Assembly (NCBI GenBank): GCA_000436035.1
Contig: FR893247.1
Span: forward strand, 1 to 37,194
DNA length: 37,194 bases
Direction: 5' to 3'
Source of the DNA: Prevotella sp. CAG:732
GTDB taxonomy: Bacteria > Bacteroidota > Bacteroidia > Bacteroidales > Bacteroidaceae
This document shows positions 16,568 to 23,620 of this stretch, piece by piece. The notes beneath the pieces were generated by a model that was not told the origin of the DNA, searched no databases, and worked only from the letters and a program-made list of their open reading frames with translations. A program made the translations under genes and the position numbers. Positions within the stretch are counted from its first letter, which is position 1, and every line of letters begins with the position of its first letter.

Positions 16568-16752
16568 TCTTCACTCTTCACAACTCTTCACGTCTCTTCA
16601 TCCACTCTTTCCTTTCTTTTCCCTCTTTTGGTCGTCTATAGTGGCAAGCATTGGTCGTCTATGATGCCTGGTACTCTTCGTCTATGGGTGCCAGGTGGAA
16701 GGGGATAGATGTTCTGAGGTGAAGAGACGTGAAGAGATGTGAAGAGTGAAGA
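16568..16752. repeat. 33-bp inverted repeat flanking a three-copy 23-bp repeat
   Basis: Arms at 16568-16600 and 16720-16752 are complementary with one mismatch in 33. Both arms are made of the TTCACTC-type heptamers found past rlmH and DUF4491. The 119-base interior carries CGTCTAT at 16633, 16656 and 16679, exactly 23 apart, each in a GTCGTCTAT-like context. There is no transposase or coding frame inside. Confidence 0.85.
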
Positions 16753-16912
16753 ACCTCTTTTCACTTCTCTATCTGGTTGAAATATAGAATGTTAAAGCTA
16801 ATGTGTGAAGAGGTGAAGACTTAACGTCCATTCTTGTTTTATTTTTTTGTTTATGACTCGAAACAGTATTGCCAGTCGTGCTTGAAAATATTCTAGCCCA
16901 CGCAGAGAAATG

Positions 16913-16971
16913 TGCCTGCCTAGGGCGCAATATTGCCCTCGCCGAGGGCAGTTTTGCGCCCTAGGCAGGCA
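16913..16971. repeat. Long nested palindrome (18-bp plus 8-bp perfect stems)
   Basis: The outer arms are TGCCTGCCTAGGGCGCAA (16913-16930) and its exact complement (16954-16971). The inner arms are TGCCCTCG (16934-16941) and CGAGGGCA (16943-16950) around a single C. The only interruption is a three-base internal loop on each side. There is no T-run on either side, so it is not a typical terminator. Confidence 0.92.
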
Positions 16972-17107
16972 AAATCGCAAAGCTAGGCTTTAGCAATTGC
17001 AACTCTCGAAGCTAGCAAACGGAAAGCAAAGAGTTAGAGGTATGGAATGCAAGTGTGATGCCTATAACTCATAGCGTGATGAACTTCTCTGCTCAATCTT
17101 GATATTT

Positions 17108-17443
17108 TCACTCTTCGTTCTTCACTTTCTTCTCGTCCCTGTAATAGCCAGTGCCTATTCGCTTGGGATTCTTCGGAAACCAACCTTTCTCACAACGCTT
17201 GCGCTGCTCGAAAAGTTCGCCGATGCTCCAAAGGCTGCTGGCGCCTACCACTCCATGAAGGGCGGAGACGAGGACGTCTTCTATCAGGAAGGCGGCGGCA
17301 ATCGTGCCGATTCCGACCACGAGGAAGACCCACCAATATTTAACTCCCGTGTAATATTCAGTCTTCAAAACGATAGGGTGGAAGAGACCTATCACGAGAA
17401 ATGTGCAAACGGCAATGATGATGCCAGTGAAATGTAATTCCAT
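17108..17443 (-). CDS. DUF4491 family membrane protein
   Basis: A 111-residue inner-membrane protein with three hydrophobic segments: FTGIIIAVCTFLVIGLFHP (about 5-23), WWVFLVVGIGTIAAAFL (about 37-53) and a weaker one, VLVSALHGVVGASSLWSIGE. A cytoplasmic motif EQRKRCEKGWFPKNPKR follows. This pattern matches the DUF4491 family of Bacteroidota, whose function is unknown. The last residues (KVKNEE) and the TGA stop are encoded by a copy of the dispersed TTCACTC repeat. It is transcribed alone from a TATTTTTG element, with a leader of about 100 bases. Confidence 0.85.
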   Translation of the reverse strand: MELHFTGIIIAVCTFLVIGLFHPIVLKTEYYTGVKYWWVFLVVGIGTIAAAFLIEDVLVSALHGVVGASSLWSIGELFEQRKRCEKGWFPKNPKRIGTGYYRDEKKVKNEE

Positions 17444-17480
17444 ATCTTATAAATCTTTTTGTTCCTTAAAGGATGACGTA

Positions 17481-17527
17481 ATCTTGTCTGAAATCACCGG
17501 ACGAAGTGATATTATCTTGTCCGAAAT
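17481..17527. repeat. Direct repeat ATCTTGTCYGAAAT in the DUF4491 leader
   Basis: ATCTTGTCTGAAAT (17481) and ATCTTGTCCGAAAT (17514) lie 33 bases apart. Between them TCAC...GTGA can pair. The repeat is inside the presumed 5' leader of DUF4491 and upstream of the divergent phosphomutase promoter, so it could be an operator or leader element. Confidence 0.5.
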
Positions 17528-17550
17528 GTGACTAAATGTATTTCAGAATG

Positions 17551-17558
17551 CAAAAATA
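17551..17558 (-). promoter_or_regulatory. Possible -7 element of the DUF4491 gene
   Basis: The minus strand reads TATTTTTG, matching TAnnTTTG, about 108 bases upstream of the ATG. The surroundings are A/T-rich and no -33 box is clear. Confidence 0.4.
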
Positions 17559-17579
17559 CAAAAAAAAGTTCAATCTAGT

Positions 17580-17610
17580 TTTGTTTCTCTAACTATTTTT
17601 CATATCTTTG
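17580..17610 (+). promoter_or_regulatory. Full -33/-7 promoter of the phosphohexomutase gene
   Basis: TTTG (17580-17583), a 19-base spacer and TATCTTTG (17603-17610), an excellent match to the Bacteroidota consensus. The transcript should begin near 17617, about 80 bases before the ATG. Confidence 0.8.
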
Positions 17611-17697
17611 CAAAAGATAAGATGCGCTCGGCAATAATTCCCGTCGATGACACCTTATTATATATAGGAAAATTATCAAATTAATAATAAAATAACT

Positions 17698-19449
17698 ATG
17701 GCTAATAACGCAGAATTAATCAAGCAGTGTGAGGAAAGAGCACAGCAGTGGCTCACTCCTGCTTTTGACGAAGAAACACGTAAGGAAGTACAAGCAATGC
17801 TCGATGCAGAGGACAAGTCTGCTCTCGTAGATGCTTTCTATCAGAACTTGGAATTTGGTACAGGTGGTTTGCGTGGCATCATGGGTGCCGGCACCAACCG
17901 TATGAACAAGTATATCGTTGGTATGGCTACTCAAGGCTTCGCCAACTACATCCTCAAGGCCTTCCCTGGCCAGGACAATCTCTCTGTTGTCGTAGGTCAC
18001 GACTGCCGCAACAACTCTCGCCTCTTCGCTGAGACCGTTGCTGCTATCTTCTCTGCCAATGGCATCAAGGCATATCTCTTCGAGGGTCTTCGTCCTACAC
18101 CAGAGATTTCATTCGCTATCCGTCAGCTCGGTGCCAAGGCTGGTGTCAACGTGACCGCTTCTCACAACCCTAAGGAGTACAATGGCTACAAGGCTTACTG
18201 GGAGGATGGAGCTCAGGTTTTGGCTCCTCACGATACTGGTATCATCGATGAGGTGAACAAGGTGAAGATTGAGGATGTGAAGTTTGAGGCTAACTGGGAC
18301 AAGATTCAGATTATCGGTGGTGAGATGGACTACGACTATATGACAGCCGTTCACTCTGCTATGATCGACCAGGATGTCATCAACCGTCAGAAGGACCTCA
18401 ACATCGTCTATTCAGCTATGCACGGAACAGGTCGTGTCATCGTACCTCTCTGCCTCCGCTCTTGGGGCTTCCAGAACATCAATGTAGTGCCAGAGCAGAT
18501 GGTAGTGGATGGCAACTTCCCAACTGTTGTTTCTCCTAACCCAGAGAATGCTGAGGCTATGACCCTCGGTATGAAGCTCGGTACTAAGTTGAACGCCGAC
18601 CTCGTAGTGGCTACCGATCCAGACGCTGACCGTCTCGCTATCGTTTGCCGTGACGACAAGGGTGAGTGGATGATCATCAACGGTAACCAGACAGCCATGA
18701 TGTTCTGCTATTATATCATCGAGAACAAGAAGAAGTTGGGCAAGTTGAAGCCAACAGACTTCCTCGTGAAGACTATCGTGACTACAGAGGTAATCGCTGA
18801 GATTGCCAAGAAGAACAACGTAGAGCTCCGTGACTGCTACACTGGTTTCAAGTGGATTGCTCGTGAGATTGCTATCTCTGAGGGTAAGCAGGACTACATC
18901 GGTGGTGGTGAGGAGAGCTTCGGTTTCTTGCCATACGATAAGGTACGTGATAAGGATGCTCCTGCTTCTATCTGTCTCATCTGCGAGATTGCAGCTTGGG
19001 CTAAGGACCAGGGCAAGACTCTCTACGACCTCTTGATGCAAATCTATGCAGAGTATGGTTTCAGCAAGGAGTTCACTGTGAATGTCGTTCGCCCGGGTAA
19101 GACTGGTGCTGACGAGATCAAGCAGATGATGGCTGACTTCCGTGCCAACCCTCCACAGGAGTTGGGTGGTAGCAAGGTGGTTACTTGGAAGGACTACCAA
19201 ACTTTGGAGACCAAGCACGCTGATGGCACAGTAGAGAAACTCAACATGCCTACTACAAGCAATGTGCTCCAGTGGTTCTGCGATGACAACACCAAGGTAA
19301 GTGTTCGTCCTTCAGGTACTGAGCCTAAGATCAAGTTCTATATCGAGGTGAAGGATCCATCCTTCAAGTGCGCTGGCTGCTACAACCGTTGCACCAAGGC
19401 TGCCGAGGAGAAGATTGAGGCTATCAAGAAGAGCTTGAATCTCGACTAA
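17698..19449 (+). CDS. Phospho-sugar mutase (phosphoglucomutase/phosphomannomutase)
   Basis: An alpha-D-phosphohexomutase of 583 residues interconverting hexose 1- and 6-phosphates. All four domain signatures are present: the active-site phosphoserine loop TASHNPKEYNGYKAYW (about 152-167), the metal loop ATDPDADRLAI (about 305-315), the sugar-binding loop GGGEESFGF (about 401-409) and the phosphate-binding loop RPSGTEPKIKFY (about 539-550). Length and the long N-terminus match the Bacteroidota phosphoglucomutase/phosphoribomutase-like (PgcA) type. Glucose- versus mannose- or ribose-phosphate preference cannot be decided by eye. It is single-gene transcribed from a strong promoter, with a hairpin terminator shared with comEC. 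Confidence 0.94.
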   Translation: MANNAELIKQCEERAQQWLTPAFDEETRKEVQAMLDAEDKSALVDAFYQNLEFGTGGLRGIMGAGTNRMNKYIVGMATQGFANYILKAFPGQDNLSVVVGHDCRNNSRLFAETVAAIFSANGIKAYLFEGLRPTPEISFAIRQLGAKAGVNVTASHNPKEYNGYKAYWEDGAQVLAPHDTGIIDEVNKVKIEDVKFEANWDKIQIIGGEMDYDYMTAVHSAMIDQDVINRQKDLNIVYSAMHGTGRVIVPLCLRSWGFQNINVVPEQMVVDGNFPTVVSPNPENAEAMTLGMKLGTKLNADLVVATDPDADRLAIVCRDDKGEWMIINGNQTAMMFCYYIIENKKKLGKLKPTDFLVKTIVTTEVIAEIAKKNNVELRDCYTGFKWIAREIAISEGKQDYIGGGEESFGFLPYDKVRDKDAPASICLICEIAAWAKDQGKTLYDLLMQIYAEYGFSKEFTVNVVRPGKTGADEIKQMMADFRANPPQELGGSKVVTWKDYQTLETKHADGTVEKLNMPTTSNVLQWFCDDNTKVSVRPSGTEPKIKFYIEVKDPSFKCAGCYNRCTKAAEEKIEAIKKSLNLD

Positions 19450-19526
19450 AGCTTGGATTTCGACAGATAAGAAGAGTTTAAATCTCGATTGATTATTTGA
19501 AGACGAGAATCATTCTCGTATATATT

Positions 19527-19565
19527 TTTCGCCCCATGCGTCAATTTCTGATGCATGGGGCGAAA
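19527..19565. terminator. Bidirectional terminator between the phosphomutase and comEC
   Basis: TTTCGCCCCATGC (19527-19539) pairs with GCATGGGGCGAAA (19553-19565). The stem extends with TCA/TGA after a small bulge. It sits between convergent stop codons. T-rich sequence follows on the minus side. Confidence 0.85.
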
Positions 19566-19574
19566 TCGTATTTA

Positions 19575-20852
19575 TTATCTAAGCCGAATGTGCCCTTTCT
19601 GTATCGTTAGCATCTTGACCAGCAGGAAGATGAGGATGATGGTGATATAAATGAGGAGTAGTTCCAAAAGGCTCAAATGGATATTCTCGATGCTGGCTCC
19701 TGGCAACATCGTGGTGAGACGGAAGATGGTATTGTCGAACTGGGTGATGCTGACGAGGCATCTGACGGCAAGATGCTGGAGAGTGGAAGCAAAGGTGCCT
19801 AGCCAAGCGAACCAAGACAACCATGAAAGGGAGAATAGCCAGACGATGGGTGACAGGAAAAAGAGGATGGCGCAAAGATAGAGGATGAAAGTGGCTGACG
19901 GAATGGCGATGAAACTGGTGAGGAGTGAGTAGCAGGAGATTCTGCCAAAGTAAAACGCAACGAGCGGAATCGTGCCTATCTGTGCAGCTATGGAAAGGCA
20001 TAGAAGATTCCATATCCATCGACTCCATGTGTGGGAGAAATGGAATACGGAAGAAATGGATGGAAAGAAAACGAGGATGGACAAGACTGCCAGAAACGAC
20101 ATCTGGAAACTGATGTCGAAAAGATAGAGTGGGGAAATGAAAAGCATGATGATGTAGGCAACGGCTAAGTTGTTGACCGACAGTGCATCCTTCTGTGCGA
20201 GGATGGCAAAACTATAGATACTAATCATTGTGGCAGAACGCACGGCACTCGCTGGCATCCCTATTAAAACCACATAACTCCAGATGGCGATGGTGGAGAG
20301 ACATATCGTCAAGATGGATTTCTTTCTGCCGCCAAGCAACAAGATGAATAGTTGGAAGATGATGCCGATATGCAGTCCGCTCACAGCCAAGACGTGGCTG
20401 GTGCCTGCTATGCTATAGGCATCCTTGGTTTCAGCATCGAGAGCCGTCTTGTCGCCCAAAGCCATCGCCGTGATGACGGCATAATCTTGGTCGGAGATTT
20501 GCATCTCTCTCATCTTCGACTCTATCTGATTTCTCCATTCATTGGCTTGGAGCAAGGTGCGGTCGAGTGCTGATAAGTCTTCATAGGATTCTATGTGACT
20601 GGTAGCTTGGCTCTTGTCTATCTCGTGTGAGGTGAGAGTTCCACCTATGCAGAAAATACAGAGATAGAGGGCGAGGCATTGCTGCGAGATGTGCTGGCGA
20701 TAATAGATGGCTATGCCAAATGAGAGGAGGGTGGCGATGAGCCAAGCGAGTGAGCTCCAAGGAAAATGGAGGTATCGGGCAGTCAGAATACCAACTGTCA
20801 GAAGAATGCCGATTCGGATGGCTGGGGTGAAAAGTTGACCTTTGTGTATCAT
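19575..20852 (-). CDS. comEC: ComEC/Rec2-family competence protein (short form)
   Basis: A 425-residue integral membrane protein with the Competence domain. The signature GTSHVLAVSGLHIGIIFQL (about 150-168) is followed by about eight hydrophobic helices. In transformable bacteria ComEC forms the inner-membrane channel for single-stranded DNA. The protein begins with two or three helices, has a soluble segment around residues 80-140, and ends just after the last helix. The C-terminal metallo-beta-lactamase domain of full-length ComEC is absent. Short forms occur in Bacteroidota, so this need not be a truncation. A strong hairpin terminator ends 13 bases upstream of the ATG, and no TAnnTTTG promoter was found between them, so expression may depend on readthrough. 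Confidence 0.88.
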   Translation of the reverse strand: MIHKGQLFTPAIRIGILLTVGILTARYLHFPWSSLAWLIATLLSFGIAIYYRQHISQQCLALYLCIFCIGGTLTSHEIDKSQATSHIESYEDLSALDRTLLQANEWRNQIESKMREMQISDQDYAVITAMALGDKTALDAETKDAYSIAGTSHVLAVSGLHIGIIFQLFILLLGGRKKSILTICLSTIAIWSYVVLIGMPASAVRSATMISIYSFAILAQKDALSVNNLAVAYIIMLFISPLYLFDISFQMSFLAVLSILVFFPSISSVFHFSHTWSRWIWNLLCLSIAAQIGTIPLVAFYFGRISCYSLLTSFIAIPSATFILYLCAILFFLSPIVWLFSLSWLSWFAWLGTFASTLQHLAVRCLVSITQFDNTIFRLTTMLPGASIENIHLSLLELLLIYITIILIFLLVKMLTIQKGHIRLR

Positions 20853-20865
20853 TTTAGATTAAAAA

Positions 20866-20907
20866 GAAACTCCCTGTTCGAAGCGATAACTTCGGGCAGG
20901 GAGTTTC
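20866..20907 (-). terminator. Terminator after the SLBB export gene
   Basis: GAAACTCCCTG (20866-20876) pairs with CAGGGAGTTTC (20897-20907). An inner CGAAG/CTTCG stem closes the loop. On the minus strand TTTCTTTTT follows. It lies between the SLBB stop (20969) and the comEC ATG (20852). Confidence 0.88.
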
Positions 20908-20968
20908 GTCTTCTTATATATTTAGTTGTTGTTCATGAGCTTGTTGCCGCTCATTAAATAATCTTGTC

Positions 20969-23554
20969 TTACTTGCTCAGGTTGGCGATGGTAGCAATCA
21001 TGGCTGCGATGCTAGACATGCTGGTACCGAGACTCATGGTCTCAGCCACACTCATCTTGCGTTTCAACTTGGCAGGAACTACAATCTCGCAGCCTGGTTG
21101 AACTTTGGCTCCATGACTTACCTTAGCCACCTTACCATTCATATAAATAATGTATGCCTTATTCTTGACAGCATCGGAGGCAAAGCCACCAGCTTGGTCG
21201 ATGTAGTAAGAAGCGCGCTTGCCCTTCTCGTAACCCACTGTGTTGGCATACATCACAGCGCCATTGATCTTGACGGTTCCATTGTATTGAGGAACAACCA
21301 GTCGGTCGCCTTCACGAAGAACCAAGTCGTCATCGCTGCCTGGATGTTTGATGGCTTCCGACAAGTCGATGCCAACAGGATATTCATCAGGCACATTGAA
21401 CTTCTCCAAGTCTGCGTTTTTGGCACTTTCTGCCACTTGTTGCAAGTTGCTTCCGCTGTTGCTGCTGGCAGCCAACTGGAGGAGGTTCTTCTGCTGTTGC
21501 TCACGCTGCATCTTCAATACCGCTTCCATACGAGCCTTTTCGGTATCGTTGGCCTTTCGGATGAGGCGAGCACCCTTGAGGTATGCCTCTTTGGTAGAAC
21601 CGCCTGCCTTCTTGAAGAGGTCGCTCAGACGTGCATTTCGCTTGGTCAAGGTATAGGCACCTGCAAAGAGTACCTCGCCCTCGATGGTGACATTCTGTTG
21701 CTCGGTATAACCCGGACTTTTTCTGATGAAAACCTCATCGAATGGCATGAGGATGAAGCCCGGTGTGCCGTCGATGACGAAGCCATCCTTGAGAGATAGC
21801 GTATAAGTCTGGGCTATCAAACTGTCTGGTCGCAAAGCCTTGGCGTCAGAGACACGGCGGCTCACGTTGACATTGACAACAGATGCCTTGTCGGTCAAAC
21901 CACCCGCCTGAAGAACGAAGTCTTCGATGGTCTCATTGTCGGCATACTTGTATGTGCCAGGGAAGAGGACCTCGCCACGGATGGTGATGGTGCGCTCGTT
22001 CATCTTATCTTGTCGGGTAGGGATGAAGAGTACATCGTTTTCCTTCAAAGGAATGTCGGCTACCTTGCCGCTCATGATGCCCTCGACATCTACGCTGACA
22101 ACTTCCAGCGAGCGGTCGGTCTTCATGCGGTGCATCACGGCACGGGCTTTAAATGCATCCTCCGTCAATCCCTCTGCATGTTCTATCAAGGAACGAACAC
22201 TGTTGACTTGTTCGCCGAGATTGTACATACCAGGGCGGAAGACAGCTCCTCTCACTTCTACAGTGTTGGCATAACGGTTGAGGATAGGCTCCACGGTAAC
22301 GGAGTCGCCGTCAGCGATGCGGAAGCTAGCGAAGTCGAACTCCTCGACGTTATAGACGGAGTATTCACGTCCCGTCTTGCGGTTGACACGCACTGACTTC
22401 TTGTAGGCATCGCCAGTGAAGCTTCCTGCGTACTTCAACAATGAGTTGATGCTCTCATTCTTCTTCATCTCGTAGAACATAGGGCGCTTAACCTTACCGG
22501 TGATGTTGACGAGGCAGTCGTAAGGACCCACTACGATGACATCATTGTCGGCGAGACGTACATTGCCGGTCAACTTACCATTCAAGATGTAATCGTAAAT
22601 ATCTACTACAGTGACGAGACGATTGTTTCTATATACCTTAATATTACGTAGAGTACCGAGGTCATTGATGCCGCCAGCCATATAGAGGGCATGGAAGACA
22701 GTGGCGAATGCCGAGAGGGTGTAGGTTCCCGGTGCCTTCACCTCACCCATCACATTGACCATGATGGTCTTGGTCTGTCCTACGGTCAATCTGATCTTGC
22801 TGGAAGAATAGCGACTGCCCACAGTGCCGCGCAAACGAGCATTGGCTTGTGAGACGGTGAGACCGCTGATGCTGACAGGACCATAACCTTCGATGGTGAC
22901 GGTTCCGTCTGGTGATACGGTATCCTGGATGGTTTTCTGGGATGCACCATAGATGTCGATGATGACAGCATCGCCAGGACCCAGGCGATAGTTCTGTGGA
23001 GTGGCGATATTCATGTTAGGCTCGAAGGTCAAGCTCTTATTATTAAATATGTCACGTCCGAACACTTTGGAACTCTTTTTCTGTGGTTCTATGTCAGGAT
23101 ACATGCTCGACATCTCATTCTGTATCGCCATGTATTCATCTTCATCAGAGTTGTCGGTTGATTCAGCACTTACACGATAGTTGCTGCGATTGGTCACGTC
23201 TTGGTGGGTCGCATTTGGTGTACTTGTGCTAGGATTGGTGTTCTTGGCATAGTCCGCTCTTGTCTTGCCATTGTTGGCGCGGAGACGAGATGGGGTAGCG
23301 GAAGCCTTTCCGCTCACATTATCCAGTCCGCCCTGCTTGGCTTCTCGTTCATAACGAGCACGAACACGACGAATCTGTGAGATGTCAACGCCACGCTGCA
23401 TCAACTTGGTGACAATCTGCGAGTTGGAAGTACCAGAGTTGTGTTCCTTGACCACAAAACTCATCACTTGGTCGTCCGTCATGCTCGATGACTGTGCCAT
23501 CGCCATGGAGGAGACCATGAAAAGCATGAGCGAAAAGATGATAAATTTCTTCAT
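20969..23554 (-). CDS. SLBB-domain polysaccharide export protein (Wza-like)
   Basis: An 861-residue outer-membrane polysaccharide export protein. The signal peptide (MKKFIIFSLMLFMVSSMAMA) is followed by a short helical DDQVMSFVVKEHNSG...QIRRVRARYERE region and a low-complexity Ser/Thr/Asn linker. A Poly_export domain begins at YRLGPGDAVIIDIYGASQK (about 195). Several SLBB repeats follow, seen in the recurring VxGEVxxPGTY pattern (VNVMGEVKAPGTYTL, TIRGEVLFPGTYKY, TIEGEVLFAGAYTL). The hydrophobic C-terminus (MSSIAAMIATIANLSK) could be a membrane helix. Wza-type proteins export capsule or exopolysaccharide. No Wzc, flippase, polymerase or glycosyltransferase lies nearby, so this is an orphan export gene. 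Confidence 0.9.
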   Translation of the reverse strand: MKKFIIFSLMLFMVSSMAMAQSSSMTDDQVMSFVVKEHNSGTSNSQIVTKLMQRGVDISQIRRVRARYEREAKQGGLDNVSGKASATPSRLRANNGKTRADYAKNTNPSTSTPNATHQDVTNRSNYRVSAESTDNSDEDEYMAIQNEMSSMYPDIEPQKKSSKVFGRDIFNNKSLTFEPNMNIATPQNYRLGPGDAVIIDIYGASQKTIQDTVSPDGTVTIEGYGPVSISGLTVSQANARLRGTVGSRYSSSKIRLTVGQTKTIMVNVMGEVKAPGTYTLSAFATVFHALYMAGGINDLGTLRNIKVYRNNRLVTVVDIYDYILNGKLTGNVRLADNDVIVVGPYDCLVNITGKVKRPMFYEMKKNESINSLLKYAGSFTGDAYKKSVRVNRKTGREYSVYNVEEFDFASFRIADGDSVTVEPILNRYANTVEVRGAVFRPGMYNLGEQVNSVRSLIEHAEGLTEDAFKARAVMHRMKTDRSLEVVSVDVEGIMSGKVADIPLKENDVLFIPTRQDKMNERTITIRGEVLFPGTYKYADNETIEDFVLQAGGLTDKASVVNVNVSRRVSDAKALRPDSLIAQTYTLSLKDGFVIDGTPGFILMPFDEVFIRKSPGYTEQQNVTIEGEVLFAGAYTLTKRNARLSDLFKKAGGSTKEAYLKGARLIRKANDTEKARMEAVLKMQREQQQKNLLQLAASSNSGSNLQQVAESAKNADLEKFNVPDEYPVGIDLSEAIKHPGSDDDLVLREGDRLVVPQYNGTVKINGAVMYANTVGYEKGKRASYYIDQAGGFASDAVKNKAYIIYMNGKVAKVSHGAKVQPGCEIVVPAKLKRKMSVAETMSLGTSMSSIAAMIATIANLSK

Positions 23555-23620
23555 TTCTTTTTTCTTTTTATACCTTTTTATAAATAACTAGAAAACTTGC
23601 TATTTGTTGCAAATCATCAG

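Larger units (their letters stand above)
16470..17106. other. Gene-free region of about 640 bases with structured repeats
   Basis: No ORF here has a recognisable product. A 60-codon minus frame at 16798-16980 is made mostly of hairpin sequence and is rejected. The region holds a 33-bp inverted repeat around a 23-bp periodic core (16568-16752) and a very long perfect hairpin (16913-16971). Between them lies AT-rich sequence with no clear signal. It separates the barrel-gene promoter from the DUF4491 stop. Confidence 0.7.

Noticed and set aside
16798..16980. 60-codon minus-strand frame
   Set aside because: Much of it is the long palindrome at 16913-16971. It has no promoter and no family resemblance.
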